This document shows, piece after piece, positions 1 to 12,304 of a stretch of 64,000 nt of DNA. The number at the start of each line of letters is the position of its first letter. Position 1 is the stretch's first letter. The notes under the pieces are model-generated. The model had not been told where the DNA came from, made no database searches, and was given only the letters and a program-made list of their open reading frames with translations. The DNA comes from Maea johnstoni (Eukaryota > Annelida > Polychaeta > Spionida > Magelonidae). The stretch is taken from positions 25,981,878 through 26,045,877 of the forward strand of contig OZ012685.1 of NCBI GenBank assembly GCA_963942565.1. The letters run 5' to 3'. The position numbers and the translations under genes were made by a program.

Positions 1-363
1 ACTGTCAGAGGGATATGAGTGCTCAGCCAATGAGGTGCAGGTAGCCTTGTCAACTATTGTTTGCACCCCTAGGGGAGCAGAATGTATGACATTGCTGATC
101 TAACTGTCAGAGGGATATGAGTGCTCAGCCAATGAGGTGCAGGTAGCCTTGTCAACTATTGTTTGCACCCCTAGGGGAGCAGAATGTATGACATTGATGG
201 TCTAACTGTCAGAGGGATATGAGTGCTCAGCCAATGAGGTGCAGGTAGCCTTGTCAACTATTTTTTGCACCCCTAGGGGAGCAGAATGTATGACATTGCT
301 GGTCTAACTGTCAGAGGGATATGAGTGCTTGCACCCCTAGGGGAGCAGAATGTATGACGTTGC
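1..363. repeat. 102-bp tandem repeat, ~3.5 units
   Basis: Units start at 1, 103, 205 and 307 with nearly identical sequence (key words ctgtcagagggatatgag and cccctaggggagcag). The fourth unit has an internal deletion. The array starts at the window edge, so it may be longer. cccctagggg is a perfect palindrome in each unit. Confidence 0.95.
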
Positions 364-389
364 TGTCCTTACGGTCAAAGATAGCCATC

Positions 390-690
390 AGTGTTGAAAT
401 ATTTTGAATTAACATAGAGATGGTGCAAACCTTTTTTCATTTACAACTTCAGGTCTCAATTGATAAATACTTGACTTTAATCATTAAAAAAACTTTAAAG
501 ATACAATCCCAATTAGTGTTGAAATATTTTCAATTAACATAGAGATGGTACAGACCTTTTTTCATTTACAACTTCAGGTCTCAATTGATAAATACTTGAC
601 TTTAATCATTAAAAAAAACTTCAAAGATACAATCCCAATTAGTGTTGAAATATTTTCAATTAACATAGAGATGGTGGAGACCTTTTGCAT
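390..690. repeat. ~125-bp tandem repeat, ~2.4 units
   Basis: Copies beginning agtgttgaaatatttt lie at 390, 514 and 641, with aacatagagatggt and tacaacttcaggtctc in each. It directly follows the 102-bp array. Confidence 0.92.
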
Positions 691-923
691 GTACAACTTG
701 ATTACCCCTTGGGTCTAATTGACATTGAAATGAGAAACGTGTTGGTTGTAAAGCTGGCGATCCCGGAAGCATTTCAGGGCTGTCATCCATGCCCCACAGT
801 CTATTCTGATTAGCCAGCAATGACCTCAGGTCCTTGCCTATTGAAATGGGCACGTATGGAGGAAAGAGATTGGTAATAATCCGTAAACTGGAGACATGTG
901 ACAGACTGCAAGGCTCACTATGA

Positions 924-1121
924 TTAACCCGTATGCTGGTGGTGGTTTATTTGGCCAATACAAAATGATGCAAAAACCCTGAAAAATGACTGAAACCCTG
1001 GCACATGGGTACTCAGCGAGCGCTTTCCAATGAATACCAACATGACAGGGTTTAGATGGCTTTGAAAGATCTTTGCATCCATGAGCTTTGGACGAAAATA
1101 GCCTTAGCTTTGAAGGGTTAA
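924..1121 (+). mobile_element. Dominant TTAA MITE, plus orientation, near complete
   Basis: TTAA on both ends. The left end is CCCGTATGCTGGTGGTGG and the right end TTTGAAGGG. Family description: ~200-215 bp, ends CCCTT...AAGGG inside TTAA, imperfect ~25-bp terminal inverted repeats, no coding capacity. The left end reads CCCTTATGCTGCTGGTGGC in good copies and the right end CAGCATTGGAAGGG. TTAA plus CCC ends are typical of piggyBac; Kolobok elements also use TTAA. Confidence 0.88.
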
Positions 1122-1347
1122 GTGTCATACTGTCAGGTAACTGCGTTCTGTCAGGGAACTGTCATGAGGGGGCCCTGATGGGGGGAGTATGAGGCCCCTC
1201 GGGGGCATGTTGCCTAATGCCATCCTGCCTCCGCACCTGACAGCTGATATGAGTGGGTGCAAGAGAGCCAAGGAACTCTTGGCAGGTGAAGTGAGCCTGG
1301 GAGCCTGCTGCACCGCTGTCAGGAACGCAGAATACAGGCTGGCACCA

Positions 1348-1480
<133 letters not shown>

Positions 1481-2485
1481 TGCATTTTATATTTGTGACT
1501 ATACAATGAGGTTGATTCAGGTCTGTTTCGATATTCAGTGACAAGTATGATTATAATAACAATCAGAAATAATCAAAAGAAAAATGCAGCTAAGGGAATT
1601 GTCAGTGAACTTATCAATATGATCATCACCAGTCCTCCCAGAATCAGACACAGATCTACCTTAATTGATGCATAATAATATTTTACCACAATTTTACCAC
1701 AGAATAACATTGCTTTGCCAGATATATGTCTCACAATTATGATGTATTTTGTAATGGATGACCCCCCACCCATCCCCCCCCCCCCAAAAAAAAAAGCACA
1801 GCAAGTGCAATATAAAAAGTCATCTTGTCTATTATTAGTTAAATAACCATATTTTTCTCCAGGTTAATCTAAACCAATTCTGTTTAAAATCAATCAAAGT
1901 AATTTAACTTTACTCAGTTGTTTTGCTGAGCAGGTTCATTATTAGGATTCTGGGCTGCAAAGTGGTCATCTAACAAGAAGATGATTGACAGCAATTACTC
2001 TGGGGAAATAATCATTGTTAATTGTTCAACGTACCTTGAGCAATGCAAGGACGTATGTCAATACATTATTGAAGACGTCTTCAATGAGGGAACTCATTGA
2101 TTCTAACACAAACCTAATTAATTGAGTGATTCTTGAAGGGCATGGCAAATTAGCAGTCCCGTTTGGCACCAGTTGCGGAAAGACCTTAGGTTCGGGGAGA
2201 TCTTAACTCAATTCTATCCCCTATGCAGCTAAAACATGCCTGATTACATTGGCGGTACTTATCTAATTGCTTAAGTAACTTAAGTAACTTTTTAAGTAAC
2301 ATTTTTGAAGGATAATATCAATCGTAACTCAACCTGCAATGCCTCTCTTTCAAAAGAGATATACAGTAGCACTATTCTCTCAACTACACAAAGAATCAGT
2401 GAAAACAGTTTAGCAGCAAATGCGTTTGAATTATCAAATTTTCACCACTTAATTCAGTATTCAGAATAAATGGTGCCAAAATATT
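1481..2485. other. Unannotated AT-rich stretch
   Basis: Non-repetitive AT-rich DNA with short C and A runs at 1776-1796. I see no exon-like frame, RNA gene or transposon ends. Confidence 0.5.
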
Positions 2486-2698
2486 CTCTCTCTCTCTCNN
2501 NNNNNNNNNNNNNNNNNNNNNNNNNNNNNNNNNNNNNNNNNNNNNNNNNNNNNNNNNNNNNNNNNNNNNNNNNNNNNNNNNNNNNNNNNNNNNNNNNNNN
2601 NNNNNNNNNNNNNNNNNNNNNNNNNNNNNNNNNNNNNNNNNNNNNNNNNNNNNNNNNNNNNNNNNNNNNNNNNNNNNNNNNNNNNNNNNNNNNNNNNN
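2486..2698. other. Assembly gap in a CT microsatellite
   Basis: A CT run at 2486-2498 enters 200 N (2499-2698). The round length implies a gap of unknown size. Any translated frame through it is meaningless. Confidence 0.98.
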
Positions 2699-2804
2699 TG
2701 AGTGCACACACGATGCAGTGAATGACAGTCTCTCATTACTGTTTCCTATTTGGGATCAATAGTAGAAATCTTATACCCTCAAGACCCACCTTGTCCATTC
2801 TTTT

Positions 2805-3125
2805 CTCCATGTATCTCTGAAAGATGAAGAAAGCACAGCGCACTGATTATAGTGAATTGCATGGGTTTACACCCTGCCCACCTCCCATAAGCAGGTATGC
2901 CTCCTAACAATATAAATATATGTGTGGCATTGTAGGTGCTCTCTATGGTTCCTTGTAATTTCTTCATGTATCTATGATAAAGCAGCTTCCACACGGCACA
3001 CAGATAATAGTGAATTGCATCTATAGGTTCACACCCTGCCCACCTCCCATAAGCAGGTATGCCTCCTAACAATATAAATGTGTTGCATTGTAGGTGCTCT
3101 CTATGCATGGTTACCTTGTAATTCA
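2805..3125. repeat. 162-bp tandem duplication
   Basis: Two copies share ccctgcccacctcccataag, caggtatgcctcctaac and gcattgtaggtgctctctat at a 162-bp offset. Confidence 0.92.
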
Positions 3126-3407
3126 ACGTTTAACCTTTTAAGTAGAGCAAGTGCACATTTACATTTCACCAGGAGCACCAAACTGTGGCAAACATGTCCA
3201 GCCTTGTATCCCAGGAAATCTTCCATTCTAATTGTTAAAAAGAAAAAATATTAATCAATACACTATTTTTTTACTACTTTTACTTGGTACAGCCTTTGGT
3301 GAAAAGATTTTCGAAGCCTCCCAGTGAGGTTAGGCCCAAACAGCTCTGGGGGGTCCCTTCAGTAAATGCAAGTGTTTCTTTATTCCAACTGTGTGGCCCA
3401 CCAGTGT

Positions 3408-3545
3408 CTTAGCCACACTGGGTGCCCCATAATTGACAATTAGGAAATTTTGGGGTGCCCATTTTTTCAAGGGGCACTTCAATTTATTCAGATATCCTTA
3501 TGCAATGTCTGAATGTGAATTACATCGATATGAAAATGTTTAACT
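3408..3545 (-). mobile_element. CTTAGCCAG-ended repeat, fragment
   Basis: Begins cttagccacactgggtgccc and shares tattcagatatccttatgca with the fuller copies at 21952 and 54705. One end only. Confidence 0.6.
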
Positions 3546-5028
3546 CTTCGCAGACGCTTAAAACTGACATTTTAAGAAATACCCTACAGCGACCTATCCA
3601 AACCAAAGCTAACCAAAGGTATTTCTTTACTGACCCGCATTTAGGTGGCTGCCATAAGATATTTCCAATTCCTTGGTATAAGTTGTGTGGTTTACCGCTT
3701 GCACCATCTTTGTTTTAGCTTAAGAAACTATCAAGTAGCAAGAGATATATTAGAACAGAGAGAAGGAGAATAGAACAGATTAAGACAGGAGGAGTAAATT
3801 CTCTCTGAGATTATGAGCTACTCTGGGTGCGATCATGTTGAGCCCTGTTTACATGATGGTAAGCAGTATCTAGCAGTGGTAGATCACATTGCGCTAGGCT
3901 TGTTTTCCAATTAGTTTGCTGCTGCCAGGGCGCCTGTGTGCTAATAGTGCCACGTGCGAAGGAAGGATTGCTTGTTATCTCCGCTGATCTCTGTTGATTA
4001 CACGTAACACAAGTTCTCTGGAGTGGGGAGGCAAATAACAAACGGCATGTTATCGCACTCCTTAATGGGATCTTCATCATCATCACAGCACTGCGGTAGT
4101 TTTGCTGATAGTATCTGAACTCAATATTGGGCGATATGATAAAAGTATAAAATATAGAATATGAATGAATATAAAAATATGAATTAATGTGTAATTTATT
4201 GAAAAATATATGTATGGAGGCCTTTAAAATCTAAAACTTTCAGCTGACTCCCATTAGACTTGTTGCAGGCATTATTACCAGTCTGACTATCTGTTTTACT
4301 TAAGCCACACATTAAATGGTATTTATACACTTGCATATCATATCTAGCCTGTGCATGTCTGAAAGGTTATCCAAATGTACTCTAGTCTACCCAAGAATAG
4401 TTAGATAGATAGATAGATAGATTGATAATCTTCAAGTTGGTAACACTTTCACATAGTAAACACAAGCTGCCAGGACTCTTGGCCAGCTAATAGACAGTAT
4501 ACATAATGGCCCAATTATTATTTTTACCAATCTTTGACTTTTGGGTTACCACCCTGAACAAGACTCACAAAGATTCATTGGTTTGAAAAAGCAAACATTT
4601 TAGGCCAGATGTGTATTTCTTCCCTGTTCACAACTTCACATAAGAATTTTGCCTAAGATGGCTGCTGTCCTAAGTGAAACACAGTAACCATGGCAAGTAA
4701 ATTTATGATCTTCTGGAGGAAACCCTAACAGGGAAATCCCAGGGCTCCCTGACATTGGTTAAAGAGATAAGGAAGCTCTCTGGCCTGTCAGCCTGCTGCC
4801 AGTAGTGCTGAAATAGTAGCCCATTATTACTATTATAAACAGCTCCTCCTCCTCCTTCTCTTCTTTCCACATACCAGTAGCAGCACTCTATAAGTTACAT
4901 AAGACCTGCATGGTCCATAGGCTAAATGGGATCCTGTGTCTGTTGTTACTTGTAGTTATTCACCTATAGACCACAAGTCAAGAGTAGTGCTCTCAGTGGC
5001 CTAGCCCTAGGCCAAGCAATTCGCCTCC
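3546..5028. other. Unannotated stretch
   Basis: No gene or clear transposon seen. A short (TAGA)5-6 run lies at 4401-4422. Confidence 0.5.
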
Positions 5029-5240
5029 TAAACCTTCCGATGCTGAGGCCACATTCGTCCAAAGTACAAGAAAGCAAAGATTTTCGAAAAACATCTAAAC
5101 CCTGTCATGTTGGTTTTCATTGGATAGCTCTAGCTGAGTACTTTCAGATGAGTACCCATTTGCTAGGGTTTCAGTCATTTTTCAGCGTTTTTGCATCGTT
5201 TTGTATTGGCAAAATTAGCCACCACCAGCATAAGGGTTGA
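5029..5240 (-). mobile_element. Dominant TTAA MITE, minus orientation
   Basis: Left end is aaccttccgatgctgaggcc and right end ccaccaccagcataagggtt. Both terminal tetranucleotides are decayed (TAAA, TTGA), suggesting an older copy. Confidence 0.88.
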
Positions 5241-5278
5241 TAGCTGACGTGAAATGTACATTTGGGATTTCTTTTACG

Positions 5279-5488
5279 GCCGTTTTCTGTCTTATTGTGG
5301 CTAGGTTGTGACTAGTCTGTTAATTGTTTGTGATGGAGAAAACTGAAGTACCTGGAGAAAAATCACTGCCTAACTCCAAGTCACTGGCAAATTTCCCCCA
5401 TGCCCTGGCCAGGATTCGAACCCTTGTATTGGTAGGAGACACTGACAGCTAACAGTCAGTGGCAATGCATTCTGCTATAAGGGCATAC
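5279..5488 (-). mobile_element. tRNA-derived SINE, minus strand
   Basis: Contains ggattcgaaccc, the reverse complement of a Pol III B box, and tccaagtcactggcaaattt shared with the copies at 38895, 57015 and 61607. The head with the A box lies toward 5488. Confidence 0.8.
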
Positions 5489-5867
5489 ATTTTTCCAGCT
5501 CCAATCTTCAAAAAAAATTGCCAGTGGGATCTGTAAGACACAATTTTAATTGGTCTCATCTAATATTTCGAGAAAATAAAGTGGAGATGGATATTTTCAT
5601 ACTTCTGCCTCAGAGCAATTCTTAGCTTTGCCTTGAGCTTCTCGAATTCTTGTACATATATTACACAGTTAGTATGTGGTTAAAGCGGCTCTGTGTGACG
5701 TTCTATGTGTATGGGGGGCCTTGACTGACGTCAGGTCATGTCATGTGGAACAGGTGGACTTGTGGGGTTCCTGCGTAATAGGTCAGATTTAGTACTGTGG
5801 GATGTACGTTGCCTGGTGATGATTAGCCTTGAGCTACTAGACTATACTGTATTTAACCCTACTATCG

Positions 5868-6095
5868 TAAATTCTCGGAAATTAAGACCACCATAGGACT
5901 TTGGGCCACTATTATTATTTTGCAAGATAACTAATTTGAAATCTGGGCAACCCTCGATCTATCACTAGTCGCCATTTCACAAAATATGGACCTGGCTGAT
6001 ACAACATCAAAGTATTTTCAGAACACTTTTAGGGCCACCCTGAACCCTTAAAAATCATAATTATAAAAAGCGTCCCAAATTACTGATAATTTATG
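5868..6095 (+). mobile_element. Inverted-repeat MITE, AAATTCTCGG end family
   Basis: The same element lies inverted at 57950-58190. Shared words include aaatatggacctggctg and gggccaccctgaaccc. The ends are imperfect inverted repeats (TAAATTCTCGGAAATTAAG against CATAAATTATCAGTAATTTG). Superfamily not determined. Confidence 0.75.
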
Positions 6096-6098
6096 TTA

Positions 6099-7282
6099 TA
6101 CATAAACCAATGCTTACACTTACATAGAGGTAGGTATGTTGTCTACTCTATTGTTATTAAGTACATACACTTATTGACACACAAGGGGGTTGGTTGTTTA
6201 CAAGTACATGTAGTAAATTCTCAACTACCCACTCTAGCAAATTTTGCTTAGTGTGTGTCATCCATCAACAAGGGTTGACATCTAATTTTAGCCTGGGTAT
6301 CAGAAAAAACAACAGAAAATGATATTTGACCAATATCTTTCCTGTATCGTTCTAACTCTGATACCAATTCAGATATATTCTGATTAACATGAATTTTGAA
6401 GGAAATAATTGAAGTTGTTCATCTATGATCTTATTAGTAGAATTCAAGAAATCTTCCTCAAAATAGGAATATTAATTTCTGCCATTGCATTTTTCTTGAT
6501 TTGTCAAAATTAGTGCTCACCATTTTGCAACTACATTTTTTTCCATTTTACTGAAGCACATATTGTGTTATGAAAGATCTTTCATTTTCGTTTTTTACTG
6601 CCAAAAATACCCTAAAACAGGATTCTACTCAATTTAAAACCAATTGTTTCAATTAGCCACAAATAACCCAAAGCAAGATTTCCTGCTATCACAATATCTG
6701 TATTTCATGATGTTTGTGCAATAGAACAATATTCATTATTACAGTAATATCTACTGTTGTAGAGAATATTGAGAAAATTTCTCATTCTACTCAATTTGAA
6801 ACCAATTTTTTTTAATTAAACCTTTGTGCACTGGGATTGATCATTCTCTGAGTAAATTTAGGTACTTGATGCAATCATGCACCGCATGTGCTTAGAGCAT
6901 TTGAAATGGAAGTACATTTGAGCCAGCCATGTTTTTCGCTTCTGTGAGCTACATGATAAAAGAATTCAGGTCCATCTGCTGATGGTTTGATGTAGACGAG
7001 CATCAGATGATATTTTTCCCATTTGTTTGATGTCTCTAAATGCAATGTCTGTTTGTATAGACTCTCCCAGTAGCATCTCGTGTAGAGACATATCTCTTAA
7101 GGGAGAGCTTATTTTTGTTGGCCATACTGTCTGAGCCGACACAAAGAGGTTCATTTTGCTTGACTTAGTGTAACCTTACAGAGAAAGGTTACTCTATCTG
7201 CCGCTACCAGATAGCGCAGTGCCAATTCCCTAACCCCCAAGGGCTTTATCATGCTAGGCAGCCTTGCACACCACCATCAGCC
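6099..7282. other. Unannotated stretch
   Basis: AT-rich, no exon-like frame and no repeat ends recognised. Confidence 0.5.
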
Positions 7283-7480
7283 TTAACCCTTATGCTGCTC
7301 GTGGCTAATTTTGCCGATACAAAATGATGCAAAAACATTACTGAAACCCTGGCATATGGGTACTCATCTGAGAGTACTCAACGAGAGCTATCCAATGTAT
7401 ACCAACATGACATGATCTAGATGATTTTCAAAAGTCTTTGCTTCCTTGAGTGAAAGTAGCCTCGGCATTGGAAGGGTTAT
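7283..7480 (+). mobile_element. Dominant TTAA MITE, plus
   Basis: TTAACCCTTATGCTGCTCGT on the left, ATTGGAAGGGTTAT on the right. Nearly full length, with a short internal deletion after the A-run. Confidence 0.92.
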
Positions 7481-7729
7481 GGAACAAACGTAGCAGCGCT
7501 CAGCGCACTGTAAGCTCAGAACGGCTACAATAACATCTTCCCTGCACCCAATCTATAAGGTAGATGGCTAAGAAAATAAAGATGCTGAGGTTACATATAG
7601 ATCCATTCCTGCATGATCTAGACTTGCTAGTAGGCTTGGAGAAAAATTTGTATATAGCCACGAGGAATATTTTACTTTTACAGTAGGGCAAGATTGGTGA
7701 GTTGTTTAGACGTGGGGAAGTGGGAGGAA

Positions 7730-7946
7730 TTAACCCTTCTAATTCTGAGGCTACTTTCATCCAAAGCAGAAGGATGCAAAGATTTTTGAAAATCATCGAT
7801 CTAAACCCTATCATGTTGGTATTCATTGGAAAGCTCTCGCTGAGTACTCTTAAATGAGTACCCATTTGCTAGGGTTTCAATAATTTTTCATGTTTTTTGC
7901 ATCGTTTTGTAACGGCCAAATTAGCTGCCTGCAGCATAATGGTTAA
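7730..7946 (-). mobile_element. Dominant TTAA MITE, minus
   Basis: TTAA on both sides. Left end CCCTTCTAATTCTGAGGC; right end GCAGCATAATGGTTAA. Confidence 0.92.
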
Positions 7947-8409
7947 AAGGGAAACTCCTACTTGTGGGGGTTTTGCGTCATAGCAGAGTTGACCTCTGAC
8001 CTGCTATCGGCGTAGGGCCGTGATTACCGCGGGTGAATTATACTTGTGTCAAATAACAGACAAACCCTCCCAGGCAGAAGAAGCTGATGTCTAATAAAAT
8101 GCCAGCCTCTCCAGCTTGTGTTTCACATTCTCAAGATTTACGAACTAATTTGCCAATCTGCGGTGGACGTCAGGGACTATCGGGTCAGGTAGCATGCTAA
8201 GGTTTTTGATAGTATCCCTGAGCGAGGGAGAAACCTTAGCCATAAAAGTACTCTCTTGAAGTATCGGCTAACATTTCAGTGGCATGTTGTTTACATTAAG
8301 GAAAGTCTTCAGCCATTTGTTCCTATGTGTGTTTCTCTCTGAAGTTGAGGAACTTTGATAGAGAACATATCTGTCTTGATTATAGTCTGATGAAACGCCA
8401 TCTGCAAGT

Positions 8410-9055
8410 CTTCTGCTAGGGGCTTCCCCAATACAATAGCCTAGTGGTCTAGGGCATTGACTGCTTACTATATTCAGTCAGCAAAAAAACACAATTGTAG
8501 GTACTCATCCTCCTTTCTTCTGCAAGGGGCTCCCCTTATACAATAGCCTAGTGCTCTAGGGCATTGACTGCTTACTATATTACGTCAGCAAAAAAACACA
8601 ATTGTAGGTACTCAAACCTCCTATCTTCTGCAAGGGGCTCCCCTTATACAATAGCCTAGTGGTCTAGGGTATAATGACTGCTTACTATATTCAGTCAGCA
8701 AAAAAACACAATTGTAGGTACTCATCCTCCTATCTTCTGCAAGGGGCTCCCCTTATACAATAGCCTAGTGGTCTAGGGTATAATGACTGCTTGCTATATT
8801 CAGTCAGCAAAAAAACACAATTGTAGGTACTCATCCTCCTATCTTCTGCAAAGGGCTCCCCTTATACAATAGCCTAGTGCTCTAGGGCATTGACTGCTTA
8901 CTATATTCAGTCAGCAAAAAAACACAATTGTAGGTATAGTACTCATCCTCCTATCTTCTGCAAGGGGCTCCCCTTATACAATAGCCTAGTGGTCTACGCA
9001 TTGACTGCTTGATTTATTCCGTCAGCAAAAAATAGTTGTAGGTATTCATCCTCCT
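8410..9055. repeat. ~109-bp tandem repeat, 6 units, with SINE-head-like core
   Basis: Units begin near 8410, 8518, 8626, 8736, 8847 and 8957 (ctgcaaggggctccccttat). Each contains atagcctagtggtctagggc, which resembles a tRNA/SINE A-box head (TGGCNNAGTGG-like), followed by cagcaaaaaaacacaattg. The last unit is the most diverged. Confidence 0.93.
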
Positions 9056-9190
9056 AAGCTTTTGACAAACGGATATGTTTCAACAATCAATTTTTTTATG
9101 CATATATATATGTACAAGAGCCAAACATTTCCAAGTGTAATTTCCAGTCCCTATTAATTTGCGTTATCCAAAGTGAGTCATTCTTTGTTA

Positions 9191-9437
9191 GGCCTAAAAA
9201 AAAGTTGTTTGTTTCCTGTAACCCCACCCTAAAAAGTTTTTACTCAGAAAAGTCCCTACCCTAATGTTTTTTTCTACCCTTCCAACTCCAAATCAACATA
9301 AAACATGCATAAAACACATTTTTGAACAAAAAAATCATCAAATAAAATAAAATAGTAATTATGTAAATTTTACCCACCTACCTACCCTATGTATTTTTTG
9401 GACCGTTACAGGAAACAAACAATTTTCTTTCTAGGCC
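9191..9437 (+). mobile_element. Harbinger-like MITE
   Basis: Flanked by TTA on both sides. The ends are GGCCTAAAAAAAAG and CTTTCTAGGCC. Inner inverted words are tgtttgtttcctgtaac and gttacaggaaacaaac. GGCC ends plus a 3-bp TWA duplication fit PIF/Harbinger. 247 bp, non-coding. Confidence 0.87.
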
Positions 9438-9835
9438 TTATATGTTTTATCCAATTTAGATGCCTTTACAAATCAGCCATTTTCCTGAAAATTCTTTTTT
9501 GGTATGATGATTTCCTTAGCTTAATCTCACATTGGTCTTAGAGGATTTTTTTTCCTAAAGCTGGCAATTCTACCTGGAAATAATTAACAGATCCTGTCTT
9601 CCTGACCAATAGACCGCCATTTCTGAGATCTTTATTGCCTTCAGTTCTACTAAAGGGTATCCCTAAATCGCATGGCTACCATCTACAGGATGGTCTATGC
9701 TAATTTCCCTCCATAAAATGCTGTGCCCTGGAGTTAGCAGGAGAGGCAGGGCAGGGTAGATAGGGACTCTATAGTCACATTAGCGAGGTATTGGTCCTGT
9801 ATCAACCGCATTACCAGACCTGCTACACGCCTGTA

Positions 9836-10017
9836 TTAACCCTTCTAATGGTTAAGGCTACTTACGTCCTAAGCACAAGGACGCAAAGAGTTTTGAAAAC
9901 CGTCCAAACCCTGTCATATTGGTATTCATTCGAAAGCTCTCGCTGAGTACTCTCAGAAGAGTACCCATGTGCAAGAGTTTCAGTCAGTTTTCAGGTTTTT
10001 CATCATTCTTAACGACC
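9836..10017 (-). mobile_element. Dominant TTAA MITE, minus, truncated at right
   Basis: TTAACCCTTCTAATGG start and normal interior; the copy ends near ttttcatcattcttaacgac without the ATAAGGG end. Confidence 0.85.
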
Positions 10018-10116
10018 TTTTATTTACCCAGAGTTTATTTCATCCCAGGTTTAATTCTGTATAAATCCCCTAGGGGAGTTACTTGTAAGTGCTTTAGTAG
10101 ATAATTGTATATCTTC

Positions 10117-10195
10117 CTTTAAATATGAAAATGTCATCTTCTATCTCAACATCATCTTCTATCTCAACACTGAAGAAACAAACCTTGATAAACAA
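10117..10195. repeat. Left arm of a 1.5-kb-spaced inverted repeat
   Basis: The stretch with aacactgaagaaacaaacc is the reverse complement of 11636-11700. This arm carries an extra copy of catcttctatctcaa. Confidence 0.85.
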
Positions 10196-10537
10196 GGGTG
10201 AAATCTCACTAGTAATGTAATACAAAAAAACTGAGGGCATCAGCGAAAATAAAATAGGGGAAAAAATCAATGCAACTCTAAACCTCAATAAAAAAATAAC
10301 ATGCTAATAGACAAAAAAAACAGCACACTTTCGCCACATACATTTGGGGATATGCAGATAGGCTTATATTCAGTTCACCTTATCTGACCGCTGGTCAATG
10401 GTAGAAGCCTGACTTGACTGACCTGGTGGGACTCTAATGCTAGTCCACCCCATATGTGCCATGTATACTAACCCTGTGTGGTCAGTATAAGGTAGTTACA
10501 TGGCAATCTCTAGCTAAGACTAAAGAGCACAAATAAA

Positions 10538-10737
10538 CTTTTACCGCTGGACAATCTGGTGGCTAATTTGACCAATACAAAATGATGCAAAAAAAAACCT
10601 GGCACATGGGTCCTCATCTGAGAGTGTTCAGTGAGAGCTATCTTATGAGTACCGACATGACAGGGTCTAGATGATTTTCAAAAGATTTTGCATCCTTGTG
10701 CTTTGGACGAAGGTAGCCTCAGCATTGGAGCGATTAA
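10538..10737 (+). mobile_element. Dominant TTAA MITE, plus, decayed left end
   Basis: Starts near ttttaccgctgg, contains ggctaatttgaccaatac, and ends agcattggagcgattaa. Confidence 0.87.
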
Positions 10738-11158
10738 CCAATAGATATTCGCCAAAATATTTCACTTTCATTTTTTTGGAGATCTGGGCCCTCGAGTTCA
10801 CTAGCTCTCATGAGTTATGACGACGAGTATGAGAGTTGAGAGTTAATCTGTCCTCGAGGTGTCTGCCCACAGTGTGCCATGCTGACCCAGCCAGCTAGCT
10901 ATCTCTGTCAGAGTAATAATCTAAATCCCTGAGCTGCTGATCTGACAGCAACTGACACGGCAGTTGATCACAGATTACAGTGCATTAAATCCACTGCCTT
11001 GAAGTGAGCTGGCATTTATGGTCCACCTGCTCACAGGTCCATGAACACACAATCATCCTCAGCTTCTTAGCTTACACTCACTGCTGCCACATAGCTAAAT
11101 GCCATACATAACATTTCTAGACCCTATGCGTTCCTGATATATAGTTCCTAGGGCTGGG

Positions 11159-11556
11159 CTCGATTGGCAAGACATCGAGCGCTCGAGAAAGTCTCATGAT
11201 CGATACTCACCACCTTCTGACATCGAGCGACAAACTCGATACACTCCCCCCTAACCCAACCTCATTTGAACCACTTAACTAACAGTTTAGTCCCCCCAAA
11301 ATTTCACAAGAGCCTACCTTGTGCTTTTATTTCTCAAAATAAATGTGGCGCTAAGGCGGCCGCCATTAAAACTGCACCCCGATAGACACTATCGCGCGCG
11401 GTAAAGCTTGGAAAAGTGTGGTGAGGGCCACGCTATGTATTTTACACACTTTTCCAAGCACTAACGCGCGCGACATAATTGAATCGAAAACATCGACATC
11501 GAAAAAAAATAGTCAATTAATCGGATCGCTAAAAATGGCTGATGAGCACAGCCCTA
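11159..11556. mobile_element. hAT-type MITE with perfect 8-bp target duplication
   Basis: The ends are TAGGGCTGGGC and GCACAGCCCTA. ATAGTTCC lies on both sides (11151-11158 and 11557-11564). Subterminal regions carry many ATCGA/TCGAT motifs. The core (11350-11475) is GC-rich with CGCGCG blocks around a palindrome of cttggaaaagtgtg, and is shared in inverted form with 19992-20453. 398 bp, no coding frame. Confidence 0.93.
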
Positions 11557-11587
11557 ATAGTTCCTGATATAAGGAACAGAATGGATC

Positions 11588-11632
11588 AACCCTTCTAGTA
11601 CCAGTGCTAAGGCTACTTTCATCGAAATGAAA
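11588..11632 (-). mobile_element. Dominant MITE end fragment
   Basis: caacccttctagtaccagtg followed by ctaaggctactttcatc, then unrelated sequence. Part of the 11042-12340 array. Confidence 0.7.
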
Positions 11633-11635
11633 ATT

Positions 11636-11700
11636 GTTTATCAAGGTTTGTTTCTTCAGTGTTGAGATAGAAGATGACATTTTCATATTCAAAGAAAACA
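11636..11700. repeat. Right arm of the inverted repeat with 10117-10195
   Basis: ggtttgtttcttcagtgttg and gatagaagatgacattttca mirror the left arm. Confidence 0.85.
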
Positions 11701-12304
11701 TTTTCATATCAATTATGCCTTGCTGAGTGAATTAATGTATGATACACCCTACATGTTCCTGACGTAAGGAACAAAATGGATTAATCCTTTTAATTCCAGT
11801 GCTAAGGTTACTTATAATCAAAAACACTATGATGCAAAGATTTTCACCAATCATCCTCAGCTTCTTAGCTTACACTCTCTGCCACATAGCTAAATGCTAT
11901 TTCTAGGTACATGTATAATACACCCTTCACGCTCCTGACATAAGGAACAAAAATGATAAACCTTTCTAATGCTTTTAAATGATTAACTTATCCAATTTCA
12001 TTTTGCAAGGCTACTTTCATCCTGAGCACAATTATGCAAAGATTATCCACAGCTTCTAATAGCTTACACTCACTGCAACATAGCTTGCTATTTCTAGGTA
12101 AGTAATACACCCTAGACGTTCCTGACAAAATAAATTAATCATTCCAGTGCTTTGCAAAGCTACTTTAATCCAAGGCACATGTATGCAAAGATTATATCCT
12201 CAATTATCCCCAGCTTCTTAGCTTACACCCAATGCCACATAGCTAACTATTTCTAGGTATGTATGATACAACCCACACATTCTTGACATGAGGAACAAAA
12301 TGGA

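Noticed and set aside
2396-2736. Frames over the N gap
   Set aside because: They consist of undetermined residues.
8410-9055. CRISPR-like regular array
   Set aside because: Whole ~109-bp units repeat without unique spacers; this is a eukaryotic tandem repeat.
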